This document shows, one piece after another, positions 1 through 10,314 of a stretch of DNA of 64,000 bases. A model generated the notes under the pieces. The model had not been told where the DNA came from. It worked only from the letters and a program-made list of their open reading frames with translations, and did no database searches. Numbering within the stretch: position 1 is the first letter of the stretch; each line of letters starts with the position of its first letter. The stretch comes from Streptomyces sp. R41 (GTDB lineage Bacteria; Actinomycetota; Actinomycetes; Streptomycetales; Streptomycetaceae): NCBI RefSeq assembly GCF_041053055.1, contig NZ_CP163443.1, forward strand, positions 9,407,001 through 9,471,000, in the 5' to 3' direction. A program made the position numbers and the translations under genes.

Positions 1-1
1 C

Positions 2-1294
2 GACGCGCTCACCGGACTGCCCAACCGGACCCTGTTCTTCGAGCGCCTGGAGAAGGCGCTGTCCGCGGGTGAGGGCCAGCGCTTCGGCCTGTGCTACCTC
101 GACCTCGACGGCTTCAAGACCATCAACGACAGCCTCGGGCACGCCGCCGGCGACCGACTGCTCGTCGAGGTCGCCGACCGGCTGCAGTCCTGCGCGACCG
201 CCCCCGGCGAGATGGTCGCCCGGCTCGGCGGCGACGAGTTCGTGGCGCTCACGACGGGCCCCGACACCGAGCGCGAGGTCGACGCGCTCGCCGACCGGAT
301 CATGAACGCCCTCGTGACCCCTGTCCGTATCGACGGCCGTGAACTGACGGTCCGCGGCAGCATCGGCATCGTCGAGGGCCCGGCGGGTGAGCGCGGCCCG
401 GCAGAGGTGCTGCGCAGCGCCGACATCACCATGTACCGGGCCAAGTCCGCGGGCGGCAACCGCTTCGAGCTCGCCGACCCCGAGGCCGACGCTCGCGCCA
501 TCACCCGGCACGGACTCACCACCGCGCTGCCCGCCGCCCTGGACCGCGGCGAGTTCTTCATCGAGTACCAGCCGCTGGTGCACCTCGGCGACGGCAGCGT
601 GCGCGGCGCCGAGGCGCTGGTGCGCTGGCTGCACCCGCAGCACGGCGTGCTGGGCCCCGACCGTTTCATCCCGCTCGCCGAGCACACCGGGCTGATCGTT
701 CCGCTCGGCCGCTGGGTTCTGGAGCAGTCCGTGCGCCAGGCCCGCGCTTGGCAGGAACGACACGCCAACGCGGGCCCGCTGCGGATCAACGTCAATCTGT
801 CGCCGTGCCAGCTGACCCATCCCGGCCTGGTCCAGGACACGGTCGACATCCTGGAGCGCGAGGGGCTCGACGCCGACGCGCTTTGCCTGGAGGTCACCGA
901 GTCCGCGCTGATCGGCGCCGACGACGACCTCCTCAAGCCGCTGCGGCGCCTGGCCGAAATGGGCGTGGACATCGCCCTCGACGACTTCGGCACTGGCTAC
1001 TCCAACCTCGCCAACCTGCGCCGACTGCCGGTCAGCATCCTCAAGCTGGACCGATCCTTCACCCAGGGCATGCAGCAGTTCCCCGCGGACCCGGTCGACC
1101 TGAAGATCGTCGAGGGCATCGTCTCCCTCGCCCACAGCCTCGACCTCGCGGTCACCGTCGAGGGCGTGGAAACGGGCGCCCAGGCCGAGCAGTTGCGGAT
1201 ACTGGGCTGCGACACGGCCCAGGGCTGGTACTACGCCCGCCCGGGCCCGCCGGAGCGGCTGCACGAACTGGCGCTGGTGGACGCGACCGGCTGA
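2..1294 (+). CDS. GGDEF/EAL cyclic-di-GMP enzyme, 5'-truncated by the window edge
   Basis: This is the C-terminal part of a protein that should make and/or degrade the second messenger cyclic di-GMP. The open frame enters the window at base 2 reading DALTGLPNR, the usual beginning of a GGDEF domain, so the start and any N-terminal sensor or membrane segments lie upstream. The diguanylate cyclase signature GGDEF is intact at bases 227-241. The EAL phosphodiesterase motif follows at 611-619 (EALVRW), with LEVTES and DDFGTGYSN further on, which carry metal-binding and catalytic acidic residues in this family. Both halves keep their signature residues, so either activity is possible; direction cannot be told from sequence. 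It stops at TGA 1292-1294 and shows no operon partner downstream. Confidence 0.95.
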   Translation, partial: DALTGLPNRTLFFERLEKALSAGEGQRFGLCYLDLDGFKTINDSLGHAAGDRLLVEVADRLQSCATAPGEMVARLGGDEFVALTTGPDTEREVDALADRIMNALVTPVRIDGRELTVRGSIGIVEGPAGERGPAEVLRSADITMYRAKSAGGNRFELADPEADARAITRHGLTTALPAALDRGEFFIEYQPLVHLGDGSVRGAEALVRWLHPQHGVLGPDRFIPLAEHTGLIVPLGRWVLEQSVRQARAWQERHANAGPLRINVNLSPCQLTHPGLVQDTVDILEREGLDADALCLEVTESALIGADDDLLKPLRRLAEMGVDIALDDFGTGYSNLANLRRLPVSILKLDRSFTQGMQQFPADPVDLKIVEGIVSLAHSLDLAVTVEGVETGAQAEQLRILGCDTAQGWYYARPGPPERLHELALVDATG

Positions 1295-1472
1295 CGACGC
1301 GCGGTACGCGGGCCCGGACGACTGGTACGGGCCCGCGACACCTCGGCAGCAACTGCCACGCACTCCCACGGCGTTGTTGTCGTCGGCCCCCCCTTGAGGC
1401 TCCTGTGAACGGCGGTAGTACTGTGCCGCCTGTTTCACTTCGATACGAACTCCGTAGCCTCCCGGGGAACCC

Positions 1473-2132
1473 GTGCAGACAGCGTGCAGGACCGGCCGGT
1501 GTTTCAGTGCGTGGCGCCGCCCGGCTGCCTTGGCGGCGGCCTCCGCGGCAGCCGTCGGGGTCGGGCTGACGGCCACCCCGGCCTCGGCCCACACCCCCGC
1601 CTGGTCGGTGACCTGTTCGCAGGTGACCGTCGACCTGACGAACTACACGGTCCAGGTCATCAACACGGTCGAGGTGACGGACGACGGCAAGGACCTCGCG
1701 CCGTTGTTCACCTTCCGCGATGAGCTCCACCACACGTACGCCATACCGAGGCACGACAAGCCCGTCTCGATCCACATCGTGGTGACGGCCGGCGACGGCG
1801 GCGACACGTTCGAGGACACCAAGACGTCCCCGGTGTGCGACACGGCTACTCCGTCGGCCACTGCGACCTCGACGACCCCGAGCTCGACGACCCCGGCCTC
1901 GATCGCTCCGGCCACTGCCACGTCCACCGGTACGTCGTCGAGCGCGTCGTCCGCCCCGTCGTCGAACTCCCCGTCGGCGGCCGGCGCGACCCCGACCGAC
2001 TCGGCCGCGCCACTGGCCGAGACGGGTTCCTCCAGCGCCACTCCGCTGATCGCCGCGACGGCCGGCGTCGTCGTGGCCGCCGGCGCCGCTCTCCTGCTGG
2101 TCGCCCGCAGGCGCAGGGCCACCCGCCCCTGA
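1473..2132 (+). CDS. LAXTG-type sortase-anchored surface protein
   Basis: This is a 219-residue secreted protein expected to be linked covalently to the cell wall by a class E sortase. From the GTG start it has a basic N-terminus, a hydrophobic stretch and an Ala-rich cleavage region ending near ASAH, then about 85 residues of globular sequence. A Thr/Ser/Ala/Pro-rich spacer follows, then LAETG at residues 181-185, a hydrophobic membrane segment and the tail RRRRATRP. This is the classic sorting-signal order, and LAXTG is the form favoured by Streptomyces sortases. The globular part is not recognised. GTG 1473 is chosen because it is the only start that gives a complete signal peptide; the ribosome binding site is weak. 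No sortase gene is in the window. Confidence 0.8.
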   Translation: MQTACRTGRCFSAWRRPAALAAASAAAVGVGLTATPASAHTPAWSVTCSQVTVDLTNYTVQVINTVEVTDDGKDLAPLFTFRDELHHTYAIPRHDKPVSIHIVVTAGDGGDTFEDTKTSPVCDTATPSATATSTTPSSTTPASIAPATATSTGTSSSASSAPSSNSPSAAGATPTDSAAPLAETGSSSATPLIAATAGVVVAAGAALLLVARRRRATRP

Positions 2133-2249
2133 CCGTTGCTCCGTACGTCCCGGTTCGTCGGCTGCCGACGACTGGGACGACCCACAGGAATGCCCCCGGC
2201 TGTGCTCGGCGATAGCGTGAGCCGCAGCGGGGGGGGAGAGAGTGGGCGG

Positions 2250-3833
2250 ATGGCGGACGAACAGCAGATCGTCGGTCGGGAGGGTGAGCTCTCCGAGCTC
2301 TCCCGGCTCGCCGCGTCGCCCGACGGCCGGGCCCTGTTGCTGCGCGGCGAGGCCGGGGCCCGCAAGAGCGTCCTCCTCGACGCGGCAGCGGCGGACGCCG
2401 CCGCACTCGGACACCGGGTGATCCGCGCGGCCGGCGTCGAAGCGGAGACCGGGCTGCCGTTCGCCGGCCTGCGTCAGGTGCTGTATCCGCTGCTCCCGCG
2501 TGCCGCCGACCTCGACGATCGAACCCGCGCGGCGTTCGACATCGTCTTCGGCGGTACGACGGGCGAGGCACCGTCCGTGATGGCCCTCGGCATCTCCGTA
2601 CTCGACCTGCCGGCCCTGGCTTCCGGCGACGTGCCGCTGCTCGTGGCGATCGACGACGCCCACTGGTTCGACCCGCAAAGCGCCGAGGTCGGCCGGTTCA
2701 TCGCGCGTCGGCTCGCAGGGCACGCCGTGCGGATGGCCATCGGCTTACGCGCCGACACCGCTTCGGCCAGGGGCGCGGCCGGGCTGCCCGGGCTGATCGT
2801 CCCGCCGCTCGCCCCCGACGCGGCGGCCCGGCTGCTCGACGAGCGCGCCCCGCACTTGCCGACCGGCGCCCGCAGCCAGGTCCTGGAACCGGCGCAGGGC
2901 AACCCGCCTCGCCCTGCTGGAGCTGCCGCGCGCCCTCGGCCGGGGCGCGGGGTCGGGCGAACTGCCGCTGTCCCGGCGCGTCGAGCACCTCTACGGCGAC
3001 CGGATCCAGGCCCTCGCCCGGGCCGAGCGCACCGAGCTGTTGCGGGCCGCTCTCGACGGCGCCGCCACGGGCGGAGCGCCCGCGCCGGCCGGCCGGGCCC
3101 GCTACCGGATGAGCAACGTCGACGCGGCGCTCGCCGGCGGTCTGCTCACCGTGGACGGCGCCACCGGAGACCTGGTCTTCCGTCATCCGCTGGTCCGCTC
3201 CGCCCTGTTGCAGTCCGCCACACCGAACGAGCGGCGCGCGGCCCACGCCGAACTGGCCCGGCTGCACCGCGAGGACATCGAACGCCAGGCCGCGCATCCG
3301 GCGAAGCTGCTGGGCGCGGGCCTGGGCCGGGCCGCCGTGGCCATCGGCCCGGCCCAGATCAAGGGTGTCAAGGCGCTGCCCCCGGCGCAGCCGCGCGCGG
3401 GCTTCCCGGTCCTCGGCAATCCCGCGAACCGCCGCCGCGCCGTCTCCCTCACCGCCGCGCAGTTCCGTTACGGCCTCGGCAACGCGCTGCCGCCGGCCGT
3501 GTCCGACGACCTGCACGCCCGCCTCACCATCCCCTCGCCGGGCCGGCCGCTCTTCCAGGCCGCGTTCGCCAACTTCGCCCGACGGTCCCCGGCGGCCGTG
3601 GCCACCGACAACACGGACCGCTGCTGATGATCTCCGGCCAGGCCGACCACACTGTCCCCGACGTGGTGACCCGCTTGGCCTACAAGCTCTACGGCGATTC
3701 GCCGGCGGTCACCGACCTCAAGCAGTTCCCCGACCGCGGCCACTCCCAGGTCGTAGACCACGGTTGGCGGACTGTGGCCCTTCAGTGGCCGGCCGACCAG
3801 GACATCCACGGCCGCGACGCAACGGGCGCCTGA
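2250..3833 (+). pseudogene. LuxR-family (LAL) ATPase fused to an alpha/beta hydrolase remnant, frameshifted
   Basis: This looks like two broken genes joined. Bases 2250 to about 3297 encode the N-terminal AAA ATPase half of a large LuxR regulator (IVGREGELSEL, DDAHWFDP), but the P-loop reads GEAGARKS with Arg where the family has Gly. Near 2905 the frame shifts: one extra C in the codons expected to read GNPLALLEL moves translation from frame 3 to frame 1, where LELPRAL and FRHPLVRSAL continue the LuxR match. After about 3297 the sequence becomes the C-terminal part of an alpha/beta hydrolase (FPVLGNPANRR, LTIPSPGRPLF). At 3620 a second shift, where about 7 bases seem to be missing, returns to frame 3 for LLMISGQADHTVP and FPDRGHS. 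The LuxR helix-turn-helix end is absent. A TTA codon (2745-2747) lies in the LuxR part. Confidence 0.8.
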
Positions 3834-3893
3834 CGGGACATACATCCAATCGGCGCCCGGTGGCCGGGTGCCGCAGCGAAGGAGTCGAGACGA

Positions 3894-4673
3894 ATGAGCA
3901 CGGAACTTCAGGGCAGGACCGCGGTCGTGACCGGCGCCAGCAAGGGCATCGGACTGGCCGTCACGGAGGCGCTGGCCGGGGCGGGGGCGACGGTGGTCGC
4001 CGGATCCCGCACCACCTCGCCGGGCCTGGACGCGCTGATCAAGCACGGCACCGTCACCTGGGTACCCGTCGACCTCACCGAACCCGGTGCCGCCGAACAG
4101 CTCGTGCAGGCGGCGGACGGCCGGATCGACGTCCTGGTCAACAATGTCGGCTCGGCCCCGGCCCGCACCGGCGGCTTCCTCTCGATCACCGACGAGGACT
4201 GGGCCCGCACCGTCGACCTGAACCTGCTGACGGCCGTACGGGTCACCCGCGCCGCCCTACCGGTGATGCTGGAGGCCGGCCGGGGCTCGGTGGTGACGAT
4301 CGCCTCGGTCAACGCCACCCTGCCAGACCCCCTGGTGATCGACTACAGCGCAGGCAAGGCCGCCCTGGTCGCCTTCTCCAAGGCACTGTCGAAGGAGGTC
4401 GGCCCCAAGGGCATCCGGGTCAACACCGTCAGTCCGGGCCCGGTCGAGACGGAGCTGTGGCTGGGCGGCGACGGCGTGGCCGCGACCGTCTCGGCCGCCG
4501 CCGGGATCACCCCCGACGAGGTGGTGGCAGGGGCGGCCGGCGCCACGGTCACCGGCCGCTTCTCCCAGCCGCAGGAGGTCGCCGAACTGGCCCTCTTCCT
4601 CGCCGGCGACCGCGCCCGCAACATCACCGGCAGCGACCTGGTCATCGACGGGGGCTTCATCCCAACGTGGTGA
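3894..4673 (+). CDS. SDR-family NAD(P)-dependent oxidoreductase
   Basis: This is a 259-residue classical short-chain dehydrogenase/reductase, a soluble enzyme that oxidises an alcohol or reduces a ketone with NAD(P). The cofactor motif TGASKGIG is at residues 13-20 and NNVG replaces the usual NNAG. The catalytic Tyr and Lys fall in YSAGK (Y151, K155), with the partner Ser in IASVNA. The C-terminal NITGSDLVIDGG matches the family end. Length is typical. ATG 3894 follows GAAGGAG with good spacing. It is probably transcribed alone: upstream is a pseudogene and downstream begins a long block of tandem repeats with no gene. The substrate cannot be predicted. Confidence 0.93.
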   Translation: MSTELQGRTAVVTGASKGIGLAVTEALAGAGATVVAGSRTTSPGLDALIKHGTVTWVPVDLTEPGAAEQLVQAADGRIDVLVNNVGSAPARTGGFLSITDEDWARTVDLNLLTAVRVTRAALPVMLEAGRGSVVTIASVNATLPDPLVIDYSAGKAALVAFSKALSKEVGPKGIRVNTVSPGPVETELWLGGDGVAATVSAAAGITPDEVVAGAAGATVTGRFSQPQEVAELALFLAGDRARNITGSDLVIDGGFIPTW

Positions 4674-4732
4674 CGACTACAGGGCCTGCCCGCACCAAGC
4701 ACGGCTGCATGAGCACCGCAGCCCCATAGGCG

Positions 4733-5062
4733 CACAAGCCACGACGCACCCGCAGTCGCCGACGCACGCGAGGGGACGTACCGGAACGTCCGCCAGGTGC
4801 ACAAGCCACGACGCACCCGCGGTCGCCGACGCACGCGAGGGGACGTACCGGAACGTCCGCCAGGTGCACAAGCCACGACGCACCCGCGGTCGCCGACGCA
4901 CGCGAGGGGACGTACCGGAACGTCCGCCAGGTGCACAAGCCACGACGCACCCGCGGTCGCCGACGCGCGTGGGGGGAGGTGCCGGAATGTCTGCCAGGTA
5001 CACGCGCCACGACGCACCCGCAGTCGCCCACGCACGCAAGGGGACGTGCCGGAACGTCCGCC
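4733..5062. repeat. 67-bp tandem array, 4 full units plus a partial fifth
   Basis: Units start at 4733, 4800, 4867, 4934 and 5001. Units 2 and 3 are identical, unit 1 differs from them at one base, and units 4 and 5 are progressively changed. Each intact unit contains GGACGTACCGGAACGTCC, an 18-bp palindrome with one mismatched pair. The whole unit repeats with no unique spacer, so this is a minisatellite rather than a CRISPR. It begins about 60 bp after the SDR stop codon. Long open frames run through it on both strands, but these are explained by repetition and base composition. Confidence 0.95.
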
Positions 5063-5140
5063 CGCAGCGGATGGCGCGTCACCGCCGGGTTTCTCGGAAG
5101 CCGACCGATTCCGCGCCAGACCGAGGACGGATGCTCCGGC

Positions 5141-5409
5141 ACGGCCCCGACCCACCACCGGACCGCAGGCGAACCGGCAGTGCGCACAACCCGTCGACGG
5201 CGACGCGGGCACGGCCCCGACCCACCACCGGACCGCAGGCGAACCGGCAGTGCGCACAACCCGTCGACGGCGACGCGGGCACGGCCCCGACCCACCACCG
5301 GACCGCAGGCGAACCGGCAGTGCGCACAACCCGTCGACGGCGACGCGGGCACGGCCCCGACCCACCACCGGACCGCAGACGAACCGGCAGCGTGCACAAC
5401 CTGTCGAGG
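5141..5409. repeat. 70-bp tandem array, 3 identical units plus a diverged fourth
   Basis: Units start at 5141, 5211, 5281 and 5351. The first three are identical over all 70 bases; the fourth is partial and changed. Each of the first three carries the perfect 10-bp palindrome CCGTCGACGG (5191-5200, 5261-5270, 5331-5340). The array is separated from the 67-bp array by about 78 bp of unrelated sequence and runs directly into the octamer array. Exact identity of three units implies recent amplification or active homogenisation. Confidence 0.95.
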
Positions 5410-5410
5410 C

Positions 5411-5577
5411 CGACGGACGGGCGGACGGGCGGACGGGCGGACGGACGGGCGGACGGGCGGACGGGCGGACGGGCGGACGGACGGGCGGACAGGCGGACAG
5501 GCGGACAGGCGGACGGGCGGACGGGCGGACGGGCGGACGGGCGGACAGGCGGACAGGCGGACAGGCGGACGGACGGC
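5411..5577. repeat. G-rich octamer array (GGACGGGC and variants)
   Basis: About 167 bp consists almost only of the octamer GGACGGGC, with GGACAGGC variants and occasional extra GGAC tetramers. The plus strand has closely spaced runs of two and three G, so quadruplex formation on that strand is plausible. The array ends about 35 bp before the 3' end of the convergent LysR gene (stop at 5613). Confidence 0.95.
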
Positions 5578-5612
5578 GCCAGATCAACCGCCCCGGACGT
5601 TTTCCACCCGCC

Positions 5613-6497
5613 TCAGCGCTCCAGCAGCATCCGCTGCAGCTCCCGGGCCGCCCGCGGCGGAGCCACATCGCTGCGATGCGCCAGCGCGATCGTCCGGTGC
5701 AGCCCGGGCCGGGCCAGCGGTGTCACCCGCAGCCCCCGCCCGGACCGGGTCGCGACCATGCGGGGTACGACGGCCACGCCGAGCCCCGCCCGGACGAAGC
5801 CGAGGACGGCGTCCATCTCGCCGCCCTCGACGGCGAAGTCGGGTTCGAAGCCCTCGGCGCGACAGGCGGCAACCGTGAGTTCTCGCAGGTCGTAGCCATG
5901 CCGGAACATCACCAGACGCTCACCTTCCAGATCGGCGACACGGACCGTGCGTCGACCGCGGCCGGGTGCGGGGGCTTCCGGCGACGACACCACCACCAGG
6001 TCCTCGCGCAGCAGCTCCACCGTGGTCAGCGCGGGGGACGGCGTCGGCAGGGGCAGGACGACCAGCGCGAGGTCGAGCGCGCCGCGCGCGAGCTCTCGTA
6101 CGAGATCGTGCGAACCGCCCTCCTCGATCAGCAGCCGGATACCCGGATAGCGGTCGTGGAAGGCGCGCAGCACGTCCGGGAGCAGACCGGTGCACACGCT
6201 CGGGGTCGCGCCGAGGCGGACCCGGCCGCTGCGCAGCTGGGCCAGTTCCTGCACCTCGTGCCGGGCCGTGTCCGCGTCCGCCAGGATGCGCCGGGCCAGC
6301 GGCAGCAGCGCCTCGCCCGCGTCCGTGAGCGTGATGTTCCCGCGTGCCCGCAGGAACAGATCCGCCCCCAACTCCCGCTCCAGCGCCTTGATCTGCTGGG
6401 ACAGGGACGGCTGGGCGACATGGACCAGATCGGCGGCCCGGGTGAAGTGCCGGGTCTCGGCGACCGCCACGAAGTACTGGAGCTGTTGGAACTGCAC
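5613..6497 (-). CDS. LysR-family transcriptional regulator
   Basis: This is a 294-residue LysR-type regulator. The N-terminal helix-turn-helix is clear (FTRAADLVHVAQPSLSQQIK, about residues 18-37), followed by the linker helix and an effector-binding domain. GTG 6497 is chosen because homology begins at once with FQQLQYFVAV; the frame is open 14 codons further upstream. The gene is divergent from sdhC with 84 bp between the starts, the usual layout for a LysR protein acting on its neighbour. An ATAG-N7-CTAT element sits 10-24 bp upstream of its start and could serve both genes. The effector is unknown; a TCA-cycle acid is a guess from context. Its 3' end abuts the octamer array. Confidence 0.9.
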   Translation of the reverse strand: MQFQQLQYFVAVAETRHFTRAADLVHVAQPSLSQQIKALERELGADLFLRARGNITLTDAGEALLPLARRILADADTARHEVQELAQLRSGRVRLGATPSVCTGLLPDVLRAFHDRYPGIRLLIEEGGSHDLVRELARGALDLALVVLPLPTPSPALTTVELLREDLVVVSSPEAPAPGRGRRTVRVADLEGERLVMFRHGYDLRELTVAACRAEGFEPDFAVEGGEMDAVLGFVRAGLGVAVVPRMVATRSGRGLRVTPLARPGLHRTIALAHRSDVAPPRAARELQRMLLER

Positions 6498-6506
6498 ACT
6501 GCCACG

Positions 6507-6521
6507 ATAGTCCACACCTAT
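6507..6521. promoter_or_regulatory. Candidate LysR box (T-N11-A) between the LysR gene and sdhC
   Basis: ATAG at 6507-6510 and CTAT at 6518-6521 form an interrupted palindrome that meets the T-N11-A rule of LysR-type sites. It lies just upstream of the regulator start and about 60 bp upstream of sdhC. A second symmetric element, GGCCCCTGGGGCC (6554-6566), lies nearer sdhC. Confidence 0.5.
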
Positions 6522-6581
6522 GGAATCGAGCCGGACCATGTCTTGGACCGATCGGCCCCTGGGGCCCTAACGTTCCGTGAC

Positions 6582-7289
6582 ATGGCTCTGGCAACGCGGA
6601 CGGACCGACGGCCGTCCATGGCGCGCACCGTGTGGGACAGCTCCGTCGGCAAGAAGACCGTGATGGCCGTCAGCGGACTGATCATGGTGCTGTACCTGGT
6701 CGCCCACATGATCGGCAATCTGAAGATCTACTTCGGGGCGGGCGAGTTCGACCACTACGCGCACTGGCTGCGCACCGTGGGCGAACCCTTCATGCACTAC
6801 GAGTGGACGCTGTGGCTCATCCGCGTGGTGCTGGTCGCCGCCGTCGTCGCGCACGCCGTCTCCGCGTACCAGCTCAGCCGGCGCGACATCAAGGCGCGCC
6901 CCAGCAAGTACGCCCACAAGAAGCCGCGGGCGAGCTACGCCACGCGCACCATGCGCTGGGGCGGCATCATCCTCGGCCTGTTCATCGTCTGGCACATCCT
7001 CGACCTGACGACCGGCACCGTGCACTCCGGCGGCTTCCAGGAGGGCCACCCGTACCAGAACGTCGTGGACACCTTCTCCACCTGGTACGGCAACGTCATC
7101 TACATCGTCGCGATGCTCGCGCTCGGCCTGCACATCCGGCACGGCTTCTGGAGCGCGGCACAGACCCTGGGCGCCGGCAGCCGCACCCGCGACCGCGCCC
7201 TCAAGACCGTGGCCAACGCCCTCGCGCTGGTGCTGACGGCGGGCTTCATCTCCGTACCCGTCGGTGTCATGACTGGAGTGGTGAGCTGA
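6582..7289 (+). CDS. sdhC: Succinate dehydrogenase cytochrome b subunit
   Basis: This is the 235-residue membrane anchor of a B-type succinate:menaquinone oxidoreductase, which binds haem b and hands electrons to menaquinone. About five membrane segments are visible, starting with [20 protein letters not shown], and His residues that could ligate haem lie in several of them ([30 protein letters not shown]). One fused anchor with no separate sdhD is the pattern of B-type enzymes in actinobacteria and Bacillus. ATG 6582 gives the expected short N-terminus, although no strong ribosome binding site precedes it. One base separates its stop from the sdhA start. Confidence 0.93.
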   Translation: MALATRTDRRPSMARTVWDSSVGKKTVMAVSGLIMVLYLVAHMIGNLKIYFGAGEFDHYAHWLRTVGEPFMHYEWTLWLIRVVLVAAVVAHAVSAYQLSRRDIKARPSKYAHKKPRASYATRTMRWGGIILGLFIVWHILDLTTGTVHSGGFQEGHPYQNVVDTFSTWYGNVIYIVAMLALGLHIRHGFWSAAQTLGAGSRTRDRALKTVANALALVLTAGFISVPVGVMTGVVS

Positions 7290-7290
7290 C

Positions 7291-9236
<1,946 letters not shown>

Positions 9237-9240
<4 letters not shown>

Positions 9241-9986
9241 AGCTCACCCTGCGCGTCTGGCGGCAGAAGAACGCCGACGCCGACGGAGCGATGTCCACGT
9301 ACGAGGTGGACGACATCTCGGCCGACATGTCCTTCCTGGAGATGCTCGACACCCTCAACGAGGAGCTCATCCTCAAGGGCGAGGACCCGGTCGCCTTCGA
9401 CCACGACTGCCGTGAGGGCATCTGCGGCGCGTGCTCGCTCGTCATCAACGGCGACGCGCACGGGCCCGAGCGCACCACCACCTGCCAGCTGCACATGCGG
9501 TCCTTCCAGGACGGCGACACGATCGACATCGAGCCGTGGCGGGCTTCGGCCTTCCCTGTCGTGAAGGACCTGGTGGTGGACCGGTCGGCCTTCGACCGGA
9601 TCATCCAGGCCGGCGGTTACATCACCGCCCCGACCGGCGCGGCGCCCGAGGCGCACGCGACGCCCGTGCCGAAGCCGGACGCGGACTTCGCCTTCGAGCA
9701 CGCCGAGTGCATCGGCTGCGGGGCGTGTGTGGCGGCCTGCCCGAACGGGGCCGCCATGCTCTTCACCTCGGCGAAGATCAATCACCTGAACGTGCTGCCG
9801 CAGGGCGCGCCCGAGCGGGAGACCCGGGTGCTCGACATGGTGGCGCAGATGGACGAGGAGGGATTCGGCGGCTGCACCCTCACCGGGGAGTGCGCGACCG
9901 CCTGCCCGAAGGGCATCCCGCTGTTCTCCATCACCAGCATGAACAAGGAGTGGCTGCGGGCTACGCGTAAAGCGGGGAAGCGCTAG
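9237..9986 (+). CDS. sdhB: Succinate dehydrogenase iron-sulfur subunit
   Basis: This 249-residue subunit wires electrons from FAD to the membrane anchor through three clusters. The [2Fe-2S] ligands are in CREGICGAC (Cys58, 63, 66) and TTTCQLH (Cys83). The [4Fe-4S] motif is [14 protein letters not shown] and the [3Fe-4S] motif is [16 protein letters not shown], all intact. Start ATG 9237 overlaps the sdhA stop by four bases. The operon probably ends here: a GCGCCCC/GGGGCGC hairpin lies about 50 bp downstream. Confidence 0.96.
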
Positions 9987-9999
9987 GGCGGTCTTGCAA

Positions 10000-10051
10000 C
10001 TGCGGGCCGGATGGGGCTGGTCGCGCGGTTCCCCGCGCCCCTTCGGGGCGC
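10000..10051. repeat. Streptomyces dispersed intergenic repeat with terminator-like hairpin
   Basis: The stretch TGCGGGCC...GGTTCCCCGCGCCCC matches, from memory, a repeat found between many genes in Streptomyces genomes. Its 3' part is a perfect 7-bp stem GCGCCCC/GGGGCGC with loop TTC (10035-10051). Here it lies 14-65 bp after the sdhB stop and can act as the operon terminator. The rest of the 328-bp gap before the next gene shows no further feature. Confidence 0.55.
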
Positions 10052-10314
10052 TCCCGCCAGGCCCGTCTTTCAGGAAAACGTTCGCCGGGAAGGTGCGGAC
10101 GGGCGGGACCGGTCGTGGTGCTCACTCCGGTCCCGCCAGGCACCCACGGCAGTCCCGGGGCCACGCCGATCCCCGGCATTCAACATCCCCACATCCCACC
10201 TCCTGGCCACGGTCACGTGCACGCCAACCGGCATCGGAAGAACAGGAGCGCACAGACCGCACCGACACGGTCTGCCGCCGCACCGCCGAACCGGCCCGTG
10301 ACCAGGAGAGTGCC

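Noticed and set aside
1152..2723. 523-codon open frame on the minus strand
   Set aside because: Antisense to the surface-protein and LuxR genes, Arg/Gly-rich composition typical of a shadow frame.
4733..5409. Possible CRISPR array
   Set aside because: The full 67- and 70-bp units repeat without unique spacers, and no cas genes are present.
4343..5668. Long open frames on both strands through the repeat block, including one of 441 codons on the minus strand and a plus-strand frame running into sdhC
   Set aside because: They follow from repetition and high G+C; they overlap the real SDR and LysR genes and have repeat-derived, low-complexity translations without start signals.
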